Assembly: GCA_021654635.1 (NCBI GenBank)
Contig: AP025179.1
Location: 1,240,001 to 1,304,000 of the forward strand
Source: Mycobacterium kiyosense
Lineage (GTDB): Bacteria > Actinomycetota > Actinomycetes > Mycobacteriales > Mycobacteriaceae
Length of the DNA: 64,000 nt
Direction of reading: 5' to 3'
The notes beneath the pieces are model-generated. The model saw nothing but the letters and a program-made list of their open reading frames with translations, ran no database searches and was not told the DNA's origin. Positions 53,940 through 63,767 of this stretch are shown in pieces (position 1 is the stretch's first letter; every line of letters begins with the position of its first letter). The position numbers and the translations under genes were made by a program.

Positions 53940-55697
53940 GTGAGCAATCCGAGCAACGCAGCGGAGAGCGAGCAGACCTGGTCCGACGGGGTGCTGGGGC
54001 CGCAGCAGCGTGCGCTGGCCTGGGAGCGCCTCGGCTCCGAGCAGTTCGACGTGGTGGTGATCGGCGGCGGCGTGGTGGGCTCCGGTTGCGCGCTGGACGC
54101 GGCCACCCGGGGACTGAAGGTGGCCCTGGTCGAGGCGCGGGATCTGGCGGCGGGCACCTCCAGCCGCTCGTCGAAGATGTTCCACGGCGGACTGCGCTAC
54201 CTCGAACAGCTGGAATTCGGGCTGGTGCGCGAGGCGCTCTACGAGCGCGAGCTGTCGCTGACCAAGCTGGCGCCGCACCTGGTCAAGCCGCTGCCGTTCC
54301 TGTTCCCGCTGACCAACCGGTGGTGGGAACGGCCCTACATGGCCGCCGGCATCTTCCTGTACGACACCCTCGGCGGCGCGAAATCGGTGCCCGCGCAAAA
54401 GCACATGACCCGGGCCGGAGCTCTGCGCCTGAGTCCGGGCCTCAAGCGCAGCTCGCTGATCGGCGGTATCCGCTACTACGACACCGTCGTCGACGACGCC
54501 CGGCACACCATGACGGTGGCGCGTACCGCCGCCCACTACGGCGCCGTGGTGCGCAGCTCCACCCAGGTGGTCGCGCTGCTGCGGGAGGGCGACCGGGTCA
54601 CCGGGGTGCGGGTGCGCGACTCCGAGGACGGCTCGGTCACCGAGGTCCGCGGGCATGTGGTGGTCAACGCCACCGGCGTATGGACCGACGAGATCCAGGC
54701 GCTGTCCAAGCAGCGCGGCCGATTCCAGGTGCGTGCGTCCAAGGGCGTGCACGTGGTGGTGCCACGCGACCGCATCGTCAGCGACGTCGCGATCATCCTG
54801 CGCACCGAGAAGTCGGTGATGTTCGTCATCCCGTGGGGCAGCCACTGGATCATCGGCACCACCGACACCGACTGGAACCTGGACCTGGCCCACCCGGCGG
54901 CCACCAAGGCCGACATCGACTACATCCTGGGCACGGTCAACGAGGTGCTGGCCACCCCGCTGACCCACGCCGACATCGACGGCGTGTACGCCGGGCTGCG
55001 CCCGCTGCTGGCCGGGGAGAGCGACGAAACCTCCAAGCTGTCCCGCGAGCACGCCGTGGCGGTGCCCGCGGCCGGCCTGGTCGCCATCGCCGGCGGCAAG
55101 TACACCACCTACCGGGTGATGGCCGCCGACGCGATCGACGCCGCGGTGCAGTTCGTGCCGGCCCGGGTGGCGCCGTCGATCACCGAGAAGGTCAGCCTGC
55201 TGGGCGCCGACGGCTACTTCGCGCTGATCAACCAGGTCGAGCACGTCGGCGAGCGGGTCGGCCTGCATCCCTACCGGGTGCGCCACCTGCTGGACCGCTA
55301 CGGATCCCTGATGGACGACGTGCTGGCCCTGGCCGCCGACCGGCCCGAGCTGCTCGGGCCGATCACCGAGGCCCCCGGATACCTGAAGGTGGAAGCCGTC
55401 TACGCCGTCGTCGCCGAGGGCGCCCTGCACCTGGAGGACATCCTGGCCCGGCGCATGCGGATTTCCATCGAGTACTCGCACCGCGGCGTCGACTGTGCCC
55501 GCGAGGTAGCCGAACTGGTCGCGCCGGCGCTGGGGTGGAGCGCCGCGGACGTCGACCGCGAAGTCGACAACTACCGAGCCCGGGTGGACGCCGAGATCCT
55601 GTCCCAAGCCCAGCCCGACGACGTCTCCGCCGACGAGTTGCGCGCCAGCGCACCCGAGGCCCGCGCCGAGATCCTGGAACCGGTGCCGCTCAATTGA
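53940..55697 (+). CDS. glpD2: Glycerol-3-phosphate dehydrogenase, FAD-dependent
   Basis: 585 residues. FAD motif VVVIGGGVVGSGCALDAATRG, substrate and flavin region SSRSSKMFHGGLRYLEQ, WIIGTTDTDWN, AIAGGKYTTYRVMA, and a C-terminal helical domain. It oxidises glycerol 3-phosphate to dihydroxyacetone phosphate at the membrane and feeds electrons to quinone. GTG 53940-53942 follows AGGAG. In M. tuberculosis phoY1 follows; here a pseudouridine synthase gene starts in the stop codon instead. Confidence 0.93.
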   Translation: MSNPSNAAESEQTWSDGVLGPQQRALAWERLGSEQFDVVVIGGGVVGSGCALDAATRGLKVALVEARDLAAGTSSRSSKMFHGGLRYLEQLEFGLVREALYERELSLTKLAPHLVKPLPFLFPLTNRWWERPYMAAGIFLYDTLGGAKSVPAQKHMTRAGALRLSPGLKRSSLIGGIRYYDTVVDDARHTMTVARTAAHYGAVVRSSTQVVALLREGDRVTGVRVRDSEDGSVTEVRGHVVVNATGVWTDEIQALSKQRGRFQVRASKGVHVVVPRDRIVSDVAIILRTEKSVMFVIPWGSHWIIGTTDTDWNLDLAHPAATKADIDYILGTVNEVLATPLTHADIDGVYAGLRPLLAGESDETSKLSREHAVAVPAAGLVAIAGGKYTTYRVMAADAIDAAVQFVPARVAPSITEKVSLLGADGYFALINQVEHVGERVGLHPYRVRHLLDRYGSLMDDVLALAADRPELLGPITEAPGYLKVEAVYAVVAEGALHLEDILARRMRISIEYSHRGVDCAREVAELVAPALGWSAADVDREVDNYRARVDAEILSQAQPDDVSADELRASAPEARAEILEPVPLN

Positions 55698-56566
55698 GGC
55701 CCGCCCCGCTTCCGGTCCGAGACGGCCTGGGGCCGGCACGGGTCCGGTTGTACGGCGGGCCGGTGCTGGCCGAGCTGACCGAACGGTTCGGCGAACCCGC
55801 CCGCGCCAAAGTGCTGGCCGGCGAAGTCGTCGACGCCGACGGCGTGGTGGTCGACGAGGCGCGGGTGCTGCCCGCCGGTGCGCACGTGTATCTCTACCGG
55901 GACCTGCCCGACGAGGTGGCGGTTCCGTTCGAGATTCCGGTGCTGTACCGCGACGACGATATCGTTGTGGTGGACAAGCCGCACTTCCTGGCCACCATGC
56001 CGCGCGGGCGCCACGTCGCCCAGACCGCGCTGGTACGGCTGCGCCGCGAGCTCGGGCTGCCCGAACTCAGCCCGGCCCACCGGCTGGACCGGCTCACCGC
56101 CGGGGTGCTGCTGTTCACCGCCCGGCGGGAGGTACGGGGCACATTCCAGACGCTGTTCGCCCGCGGCGAGGTAAGCAAGACCTACCTGGCGCGCGCGGCC
56201 GTCGACCCGGCGCTGCGGCTACCCCGGGTGGTACGCAGCCGGATCGTCAAACACCGGGGCCGGCTGCAGGCGGTCAGCGAGCCGGGTGAGCCCAACGCCG
56301 AGACGCTGATCGAACTCATTGCGCGGAAGGACGGCCTCTACCGGCTGACACCGCGCACCGGGCGCACCCATCAGCTGCGCGTGCAGATGGCCGCGCTGGG
56401 GTTGCCGATCACCGGGGACCCGTTGTACCCCGACATCATCGACGTCGCACCGGACGACTTCAGCGCGCCGCTGCAGCTGCTGGCGCAGCGCATCGAGTTC
56501 GACGACCCGCGCACCAGTGCCCGCCACGAATTCGTCAGCCGGCGCACTTTGGTCACCTCGCACTGA
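55694..56566 (+). CDS. RluA-family pseudouridine synthase (Rv3300c-like)
   Basis: 290 residues from TTG 55694, which overlaps the glpD2 stop (TTGA). Catalytic-loop motif AHRLDRLTAGVLLF with the pseudouridylation aspartate, preceded by VVDKPHFLATMP and followed by KTYLARA and RTGRTHQLRVQMAALG. It modifies uridine in rRNA or tRNA; target unknown. A longer reading through glpD2 in this frame is a shadow. Confidence 0.88.
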   Translation: MRPAPLPVRDGLGPARVRLYGGPVLAELTERFGEPARAKVLAGEVVDADGVVVDEARVLPAGAHVYLYRDLPDEVAVPFEIPVLYRDDDIVVVDKPHFLATMPRGRHVAQTALVRLRRELGLPELSPAHRLDRLTAGVLLFTARREVRGTFQTLFARGEVSKTYLARAAVDPALRLPRVVRSRIVKHRGRLQAVSEPGEPNAETLIELIARKDGLYRLTPRTGRTHQLRVQMAALGLPITGDPLYPDIIDVAPDDFSAPLQLLAQRIEFDDPRTSARHEFVSRRTLVTSH

Positions 56567-56615
56567 GGACCGAGGTCACTAGCACCGCCGGCCACCGACG
56601 GGGCAGCATGATCGC

Positions 56616-58160
56616 GTGACTGTGAAGCTGCGAGCTGTGGCCGCCATGGCCGGGGGCGCTCTGGCCGGGTTGACCGGCTGGGACCTGGTGCAACGCCGGC
56701 ACACCATCCTGCGCAACTACCCGGTGGTGGGCCACCTGCGCTTCCTGCTGGAAGCGGTGGGGCCCGAGCTGCGCCAGTACATCGTCACCGACAACGACGC
56801 GGAGCGGCCGTTCAGCCGTGACCAGCGACGCTGGGTGTACACGTCGGCGAAGGCGGGCAACCGGTACTTCGGCTTCGGCACCGACAACGACCTCGAACGC
56901 GTGCACAACTACCCGATCATCAAGCACGCCGCGTTCCCGGTGCCGGCGCCGGCCGGCGAACCCAATCATCCCGACCCGTCGGTCCCACTGCCGGCGGCGA
57001 AGGTGCTCGGCGGCGCCCGCGGCCGTGCCCGGGCGTTCCGGCCGTCGTCGCTGATCAACATCTCGGCCATGAGCTTCGGGTCGCTCAGCGGCGCGGCCGT
57101 CACCGCACTGAACCGGGGCGCTGCCCTGGCCGGTGCCCTGCACACGACCGGCGAGGGCGGTGTCTCGCCGTATCACCTCAACGGCGGCGACCTGGTCTGG
57201 CAGATCGGCACCGGCTACTTCGGCTGCCGCAACGAGGACGGCACCTTCAGCCTGCCCAAGCTGGTCGACCGGGTCGCGGCCACGCCGTCCATCCGGGCTA
57301 TCGAGATCAAGCTCAGCCAAGGCGCCAAACCCGGTCTGGGCGGCATGCTGCCCGGCGCCAAGGTGACCCCCGAGATCGCTGCCATCCGCGGCATCCCGGT
57401 CGGCGTGGACTGCAAGAGCCCCGCCGGGCACTCCGCGTTCGGCGATGTCGACGGACTGCTCGAGCTGGTGGAGACGATCGCCGCCGAGACGGGCCTGCCG
57501 GTGGGTATCAAGTCCGCAGTCGGGGAGGGCGAATTCTGGGTCGACCTGGCCGCCCGCATGGCCCGCACCGGCCGCGGCGTCGACTTCGTGACGGTCGACG
57601 GCGGCGAAGGCGGGACCGGCGCCGCGCCGCTGGTGTTCAGCGACCACGTCGCGCTGCCCTTCAAATGGGCGTTCCCGCGCGTCTACCGCGCCTTCGCCGA
57701 GGAGGGCCTGCAGCACGACGTGATGTTCATCGGCTCGGGCAAGTTGGGCATCCCGGAGAACGCGCTGCTGGGGGTGGCGATGGGCTGCGACATGATCAAC
57801 GTCGCCCGGACCGCCATGTTCTCCGTGGGCTGCATCCAGGCGCAGCGCTGCCACACCGGCCGCTGCCCCTCCGGCGTGGCCACCCAGTCGCCCTGGCTGC
57901 AGCACGGCCTGGACCCGGCATCGAAATCGGTGCGTTGCGCCAACTACCTGGCCACCCTGCGTTTCGAGCTGGTGGGCCTGGCCCGGGCCTGCGGCTACGT
58001 GCATCCGGCCCTGGTGCCGCTGGCCGCGATCGAGTTACTCGACGTCGACCTCAGGTCTGTGCGGGCCGACGAGCTGTGCGACTATCCGCCGGACTGGGGT
58101 GTGCCCGGACCCGCCGACGTCGACGCCATCACTGCGCTGATGGCGACCCGCTGCGGCTGA
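56616..58160 (+). CDS. FMN-binding glutamate-synthase-like protein with N-terminal membrane segment
   Basis: 514 residues. An N-terminal hydrophobic stretch (VAAMAGGALAGLTG) precedes a GltB central-domain-like TIM barrel: SLINISAMSFGSLSGAAVTAL, HTTGEGGVSPYHLNGGDLVW, GAKPGLGGMLPGAKV, SPAGHSAFGDVDGL, DFVTVDGGEGGTGAAPLVF and cysteine-containing CIQAQRCHTGRCPSGVAT, a candidate 3Fe-4S site. It lacks the glutaminase domain, so it is probably an FMN/Fe-S oxidoreductase with its own substrate. Confidence 0.83.
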   Translation: MTVKLRAVAAMAGGALAGLTGWDLVQRRHTILRNYPVVGHLRFLLEAVGPELRQYIVTDNDAERPFSRDQRRWVYTSAKAGNRYFGFGTDNDLERVHNYPIIKHAAFPVPAPAGEPNHPDPSVPLPAAKVLGGARGRARAFRPSSLINISAMSFGSLSGAAVTALNRGAALAGALHTTGEGGVSPYHLNGGDLVWQIGTGYFGCRNEDGTFSLPKLVDRVAATPSIRAIEIKLSQGAKPGLGGMLPGAKVTPEIAAIRGIPVGVDCKSPAGHSAFGDVDGLLELVETIAAETGLPVGIKSAVGEGEFWVDLAARMARTGRGVDFVTVDGGEGGTGAAPLVFSDHVALPFKWAFPRVYRAFAEEGLQHDVMFIGSGKLGIPENALLGVAMGCDMINVARTAMFSVGCIQAQRCHTGRCPSGVATQSPWLQHGLDPASKSVRCANYLATLRFELVGLARACGYVHPALVPLAAIELLDVDLRSVRADELCDYPPDWGVPGPADVDAITALMATRCG

Positions 58161-58166
58161 CCGGGC

Positions 58167-58754
58167 CTATGCGCTCAACCGGGACTGCCGCATCCGGTTG
58201 CGGACGATGTGCTCGACCAACACCGGCACGAACGTCTGGATCGGCGCGTCGGCGAACTGCTGCGCCGCCTGCTCGCACCATCGCGCGATCTCGGCGGTGC
58301 GCTGCTGGTCCTCGCGCCCCTCGTGTTTGGCCAACGTGGCCGCCACGTCGGCCACCGACCGCGCGACCTGGGTCTGCCCGGCCGGCTCGGCCTCGGCCGG
58401 GACGCGTGCCGCCTCCAGCGCCTGGCGGGCCTCCTCCGGGCCGGTCTCCGGCCGGATCACGTGCAGGGACAGGTGGTGGCCGTCCTCGCCGACCAGCATC
58501 ACACTGGCGGGTTCGTCGCTGCTGAAGCCCAGCAATTCGATGGTGTGCCCGGCGACCTGGGTACGCGGCGGGACTTCCTCCCAGCCGTGCAGGTGATAGC
58601 CCACCATCACCACCCGCCCCAGCCGGTCGGACACCGAGTTCACCAACGCCGGCAGCTCGTCGACCAGGCGCCGCGAACGCGGCCACCAGGCCCCGTCCAC
58701 ATGCTCTGACGCGGAGCGATACGGCTTGAGCTGCACACGCTTGTCGCGTTCCAT
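58167..58754 (-). CDS. DUF5994-type conserved protein
   Basis: 195 residues. It shows the DUF5994 pattern VQLKPYRS, HVDGAWWPRSRRLVDELPAL and VMVGYHLHGWEEVPPR, common in mycobacteria as paralogues of unknown function. The C-terminal third is helical (ARSVADVAATLAKHEG, IQTFVPVLVEHIVRNRMRQ). ATG 58752-58754. Divergent from the Mg2+ ATPase gene and convergent with the glutamate-synthase-like gene. Confidence 0.72.
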   Translation of the reverse strand: MERDKRVQLKPYRSASEHVDGAWWPRSRRLVDELPALVNSVSDRLGRVVMVGYHLHGWEEVPPRTQVAGHTIELLGFSSDEPASVMLVGEDGHHLSLHVIRPETGPEEARQALEAARVPAEAEPAGQTQVARSVADVAATLAKHEGREDQQRTAEIARWCEQAAQQFADAPIQTFVPVLVEHIVRNRMRQSRLSA

Positions 58755-58951
58755 CGTCGACCACCTGCCTGTTGAAGCCGGAGAGTTCCGGCGCGATCCG
58801 TCCATTGAGACCGAGCCGTGTGATCCGCGAGTTGCCGATGGTTGAACAACGGGTTTTGCCCGCGCGAACGGGCGGCGCAACTGGCATTGTGGTGCACGGC
58901 GGGGCGCTGCGCGCGAAACCTAGCGAGGACCACAGCGAGGAGAAGCCGGAG

Positions 58952-61582
58952 ATGTCATCGGCGCCGGAAACGGTCGTTCCGCACTTTCCGGTGGGGACCG
59001 CGCAGCAGGTTGCCGCCGCCCCCGCCGAGGAGGTGCTACGCCGGCTGGATAGTTCGACGGCCGGCCTGTCCGCCGCCGAGGCGTCGGCCCGGCTGGATCG
59101 TTACGGGCCGAATGCCGTTGCGACGCACCGGGTCAGCGCGGCGGCGGTATTGGGTCGTCAACTGCGCAACGCGGTGCTCATCCTGCTGGCCGGGACCGCT
59201 GTCGTCTCGTACTTCCTGGGCGACGGCGTGCAGGCGGTCATCATCGGCGTGATCTTGGTGGCCAGTGTGGGGCTGGGGTTTTTCAACGAGTTCCGGGCCG
59301 AGCTGGCCGCCGCCGAGCTGCACGCCGGGATGCAGCACCAGGCGGTGGTGCGCCGGGACGGACGGTACGTCAAGATCAGCGTCGTCGACCTGGTGCCCGG
59401 TGACGTGGTCCGATTATCGCTGGGTGAGGCCGTGCCCGCCGATCTGCGGCTGATCGACGTCAACGGCTTGGAATGCAACGAGAGCATCCTGACCGGCGAG
59501 TCCGCCGCGGCGGAGAAGACCGCAAACCCGGTATCCACCGGCGCCGAACTGGCCGAGGCGTCCGACCTGGCCTTCATGGGCACCATCGTCAGCGCCGGTG
59601 AGGGCGTCGGGGTGGTGTTCGCCACCGGTCGGGACGCCGAATTCGGGCGCATCGCAGCGGGTTTGGACGAGCGGGTGCCCGAAACAGGTTTCCAGCTCGG
59701 ACTGCGCCGGTTCTCCTACCTGCTGCTGCAGGTCGCGATCGCGCTGATGCTGATCATCCTGATCAGCAATCTGTTGCTGGGCAAGCCGATCATCGACTCG
59801 GTGTTGTTCTCGCTGGCCATCGCGGTGGGCATCACCCCGCAGCTGCTGCCGGCGGTGGTCAGCGCCGCCTTAGCGACCGGGTCCCGACAGCTGGCCAAGG
59901 CCAAGGTGCTGGTCAAGCGGCTGGTATGCATCGAAGACCTGGGCGACATGGACATTCTGATCACCGACAAGACCGGCACCCTGACCGAAGGCCGACTGCG
60001 GCTGGTCGGCACCGTCGACCCCGCCGGCAACCCCAGCGACGCGGTGTGCCGGCTGGGGTTGCTGGCCACCGACGTGGACCCGCAAGCCGGCGGCGTGAGC
60101 GCCAACGCGCTCGACGAAGCGCTGTGGGAAGGCCCGCTGGCGGGCCGGCTGGTGGGGACCGACGTGCGGCGGGTGGCATTGCTGCCGTTCGACCATGAAC
60201 GCCGGGCCACCTCGGTGCTGATCGACGACGACGGCGAACGCGTGCTGGTGGTCAAGGGCGCGCCCGAACAGTTGCTGCCGCTGTGCCGGGCGACACCGGC
60301 AGCGGCCGACGAGACGCTGGCGGCGTTGTTCGCCGCTGGGCGCCGTGTGGTGGCGGTGGCTGCCAGGCCCGCGGCCGGGCTCGCCACGATCACCCGTGAC
60401 GACGAACGCGATCTGCGGTTGGCCGGGTTCCTGGTTTTCGCCGACGAACCCAAACCCGCTGCACGGCAATCACTTTCACAGCTCGCCGAGCTCGGCATCG
60501 AGCTCAAGATCGCCACCGGCGACAACCCGCGGGTCGCCGAAAAAGTTTGTGCCGACATCGGTTTGGAGTCCAAGGGTACGGTCACCGGTGCGCGGCTGCA
60601 GTCGTTCGACGACGACGAGTTCGCCGACGCCGCGGTGAATCACACTATCTTCGCCCGGATCTCACCCGAGCAGAAGGCGCGGCTGATCGCCTCCCTGCGT
60701 GGGCACGGCAGGTCGGTCGGATTTCTCGGCGACGGGGTGAACGACGCGCTGGCCCTGCATTCGGCCGACGTGGGCATCTCCGTCGACAGCGCCACCGACG
60801 TCGCCAAGGACGCCGCCGACGTGGTGCTGCTGGAGAAAGACCTGGGGGTGCTGGCCACCGGGGTGGCGCAGGGCCGGCGGATCTTCGCCAACACCATCAA
60901 GTACGTGCTGATGGGCACGTCGAGCAACTTCGGCAACATGTTCAGCGCCGCAGCCGCCTCGGCGCTGCTGTCGTTCCTGCCGATGCTGCCCAGTCAGATC
61001 CTGCTGAACAACCTGCTGTACGACAGCTCGCAGCTGGCGATCCCGACCGACCGCGTCGACGAGGAGCAACTCCGGGCGCCGTCGCACTGGGACGTCGCAT
61101 TCATCCGGCGCTTCATGTTGACCTTCGGGCCGATCAGTTCGCTGTTCGACTTCCTCACCTTCGGGCTGATGCTCGGTGTGTTGCACGCCGGCCCGGTCGA
61201 GTTCCGCACCGGGTGGTTCGTGGAATCGCTTGCCACACAAACGTTGATCATCTTCGTCATCCGCACCCGCAAGGTGCCGTTCCTACGCAGCCGACCCAGT
61301 GCGGCGCTGGTAATCGCCACCCTGTCCGTGGTCACCGTCGGCGTCGTGCTGACCATCTCGTGGCCGGCCCGCACGCTGGGGTTCACGCCGTTGCCGTGGC
61401 AGTTCTTCGGGGTGCTGGGTGGTTTCGTGATCGTCTACCTGGTCCTGGTGGAGCTGGCCAAGATCATGTTCTACGCCGAACCGGTGCGCTTGGGCGGAAA
61501 GCCGATTCGCACCCGGGGCCGCGCACATCGCATCCGGCGCCGCGCCGCGCGCTTCCACCATGTGGGCGGCAGGGCCGGCTAG
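58952..61582 (+). CDS. Magnesium-translocating P-type ATPase (MgtA-like)
   Basis: 876 residues. N-terminal cation ATPase region (GLSAAEASARLDRYGPNAV), TGES phosphatase motif in ESILTGESAAAEK, helix 4 motif ITPQLLPAVVSAALATG, which is MgtA/P3B-like rather than the PEGLP of P2, phosphorylation site DKTGTLTEG, nucleotide motif KGAPEQLLPL and hinge GDGVNDALALHSADVGIS. It imports Mg2+ at the membrane. ATG 58952 follows GAGGAGAA. No magnesium riboswitch was recognised in the 197-base divergent region upstream. Confidence 0.9.
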   Translation: MSSAPETVVPHFPVGTAQQVAAAPAEEVLRRLDSSTAGLSAAEASARLDRYGPNAVATHRVSAAAVLGRQLRNAVLILLAGTAVVSYFLGDGVQAVIIGVILVASVGLGFFNEFRAELAAAELHAGMQHQAVVRRDGRYVKISVVDLVPGDVVRLSLGEAVPADLRLIDVNGLECNESILTGESAAAEKTANPVSTGAELAEASDLAFMGTIVSAGEGVGVVFATGRDAEFGRIAAGLDERVPETGFQLGLRRFSYLLLQVAIALMLIILISNLLLGKPIIDSVLFSLAIAVGITPQLLPAVVSAALATGSRQLAKAKVLVKRLVCIEDLGDMDILITDKTGTLTEGRLRLVGTVDPAGNPSDAVCRLGLLATDVDPQAGGVSANALDEALWEGPLAGRLVGTDVRRVALLPFDHERRATSVLIDDDGERVLVVKGAPEQLLPLCRATPAAADETLAALFAAGRRVVAVAARPAAGLATITRDDERDLRLAGFLVFADEPKPAARQSLSQLAELGIELKIATGDNPRVAEKVCADIGLESKGTVTGARLQSFDDDEFADAAVNHTIFARISPEQKARLIASLRGHGRSVGFLGDGVNDALALHSADVGISVDSATDVAKDAADVVLLEKDLGVLATGVAQGRRIFANTIKYVLMGTSSNFGNMFSAAAASALLSFLPMLPSQILLNNLLYDSSQLAIPTDRVDEEQLRAPSHWDVAFIRRFMLTFGPISSLFDFLTFGLMLGVLHAGPVEFRTGWFVESLATQTLIIFVIRTRKVPFLRSRPSAALVIATLSVVTVGVVLTISWPARTLGFTPLPWQFFGVLGGFVIVYLVLVELAKIMFYAEPVRLGGKPIRTRGRAHRIRRRAARFHHVGGRAG

Positions 61583-61824
61583 GAGTACGGCAGATCCTGC
61601 GGGTTCGCCGGACCCCCGAAGTCCTGCAATTCGGCCAGGCCCAGCGCGATCCCGTGGTTCACTTGCTGCGAGAAGGCTTCCGCGCCGGGTGCGGGCGTTT
61701 CGGCTTCGGCGGAACAGCTACAGCTCAGAACGCTGTACACGCTCGGATCGGCACCCGCCGCAATCCCCGTCGTCGCCACAGCGCAGAGCGCGATCGCGAT
61801 GCCCGACAACACTCTCGTGACCAC
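61579..61824 (-). CDS. Small secreted protein, function unknown
   Basis: 81 residues, MVTRVLSGIAIALCAVATTG, with a signal peptide ending near IAAGADPS and a short mature part containing SCSCS. GTG start behind GGGAG. No family recognised. Its 3' end overlaps the ATPase stop by four bases on the opposite strand. Confidence 0.6.
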   Translation of the reverse strand: MVTRVLSGIAIALCAVATTGIAAGADPSVYSVLSCSCSAEAETPAPGAEAFSQQVNHGIALGLAELQDFGGPANPQDLPYS

Positions 61825-61905
61825 TTTTGCTCCCCGTGATGCTGGTGCCGAAAGTGTAAGGGCTGGCCGCCGTGATCGCGCGGTGTGACAACTGCGAATT
61901 GGCTG

Positions 61906-62259
61906 TCAAGGCGACGCGTGATGCCGCGGACAATATGCGCTGATGCTCAGTCCGACGAAGTAGCCGGCGTGATATCCGTCCAAATTGCTGCTTCCAGCTA
62001 CCTCGTTGGCGACGTCGGCCTTGGCTCTGCCGTTGTCGAGTTCGTCGCAGACCTGGTGTGCGGCCAAGATCGCGGCTTGCGGGGTCGCGAAGTTAATCCC
62101 GTGCGACTGCAACGCATTCAGGAACTGCCCGTCGATGCCGTCGGCGTGCGCGGTCGGGGCCGCGGCCACCGCCATCGGGACGACCAACGCGGCCACCAGC
62201 GCGGTGCCTGGCAACCACGTGCGCCGCGCGCTGCGCGTGCGCATCCGATTGATGGTCAT
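61906..62259 (-). CDS. DUF732-family secreted protein
   Basis: 117 residues with a signal peptide (LVAALVVPMAVAAAPTAHA). The mature part GQFLNALQSHGINFATPQAA, then AHQVCDELDNGR and HAGYFVGLSISAYCP has the two cysteines and helical spacing of mycobacterial DUF732 proteins. Function unknown. Confidence 0.8.
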   Translation of the reverse strand: MTINRMRTRSARRTWLPGTALVAALVVPMAVAAAPTAHADGIDGQFLNALQSHGINFATPQAAILAAHQVCDELDNGRAKADVANEVAGSSNLDGYHAGYFVGLSISAYCPRHHASP

Positions 62260-62543
62260 CGCTTCAGCCTCCTCGCGGCACGGTTACGACGTAACGAAAT
62301 GCTTACATCGCGATCATTGCACGTAACGCTCGGATGAGCGAACGGGTTCGATCGCAGCCCCACCGTCGCGCAACACAATTGCGTGACGTGTCGGCCCCGT
62401 GAACCGCCGGCTAATTGCGGCTGAATTTGTGAATGCGGATGTGCTCAGCGGGTTCGCGGGGCAGCTGCTCAATCGCGGAACTTGTTAGCATGCCGAAGGA
62501 CGGCCGGGAAATGGACGTTCGTGGTGTGGGTCGAGGAAATGAA

Positions 62544-63654
62544 TTGGATCACTTTCGATTTGGTGCCGCGCTGACCGTTGCGGTCGTCCTGACCGCGACG
62601 GCATGTGACGGCACTCACGACGCCGCGAAGTCGGGCACCGCCACCACCGCGACATCGGCCCACGCGGGCTGCGGCGGCAAGCCGTCGCTGAGGGCGAGTG
62701 GCTCCACCGCCCAGGAGAACGCGATAACCCGGTTCATCCGGGCCTACGAACACGACTGCCCCGGCCAGACGCTGAACTACACCGCCAACGGCTCCGGCGC
62801 CGGAATCAGCGAATTCCTGGGCGGGCAAACCGATTTCGCCGGTTCGGACTCGCCATTGAGCAAGGACGAGTACGGCGCGGCGCAGCAGCAGCGCTGCGGC
62901 TCGCCGGTGTGGAACCTGCCGACGGTGTTCGGCCCCATCGCCATCGCCTACCATGTCGACGGCCTGGCGGCGCTGAACCTTTGACGCACCGGCGGCGGCC
63001 AAGATCTTCACCGGCGCCATCAACACCTGGAACGACCCGGCGATCGGCGCACTGAACCCGGGTGTGGCGCTACCCGCCACGCCGATCCGGGTGGTGTTCC
63101 GCAGCGACGACTCCGGCACCTCGGACAACTTCCAGCGCTACCTGGACACCGCCGCCGGTGATGCCTGGGGCAAGGGCGCCGGCAAGCAGTTCCGCGGTGG
63201 CGTGGGGGAAGGCGCCCGCGGCAGCGACGGGGTCGCCGCGGCCGTGCAGGGTGCCGAGGGCTCGATCACCTACGTGGAATGGTCGTTCGCCCAGGCCCAG
63301 CACCTGAGCACCGCCAAAGTCGTGACCTCGGCGGGGCCGGAGCCGGTGGGGATCACCCCCGACGCGGTGGGCAGGACGATTTCGGCTGCCTGGTTCATCA
63401 GGGACGGCAACGACCTGGCGCTGGACACCATCTCCTTCTACCGGCCGAATCAGCCGGCCTCGTATCCGGTCGTGTTGGCGACCTACGAAATCGTCTGTTC
63501 GAAATACCCCGATGCGCAGGTCGGGGCGGCGGTCAAGGCGTTTCTGCGCAGCGCCCTCGGCGCCGGGCAGGAGGGCCTGGCCGAACACGGTTACATCCCG
63601 GTTCCCGACGAATTCAAAACCAGGCTGTCCGCTGCGTTGAACGCGATCACTTGA
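62544..63654 (+). CDS. Phosphate-binding lipoprotein PstS (PstS3-like), frameshifted
   Basis: About 369 residues when repaired. Short lipoprotein-type leader ([13 protein letters not shown]), then PstS ligand motifs [44 protein letters not shown] and [16 protein letters not shown]. The frame breaks at TTT 62980-62982; one T fewer gives [18 protein letters not shown]. It captures phosphate for the Pst ABC transporter at the outer face. TTG 62544, behind GAGGAAATGAA, is preferred to an ATG at 62511 because the leader then has usual length. No pstCAB genes are adjacent. Confidence 0.85.
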
Positions 63655-63767
63655 GCAGGTCATTGCGTCGAACCGGCGACCTTTGACGCGCAATGTTCTA
63701 GGCTTTTTTCCGGGGTGTTTAACCGAATGTTCCAAGAGTTTTCCCACGGTGGTCATTGTGAGGTGCT

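Noticed and set aside
54086..56566. An 826-codon open frame over glpD2 and the pseudouridine synthase
   Set aside because: Only the part from 55694 is a gene; the rest is an out-of-frame, Arg/Pro-rich shadow of glpD2.
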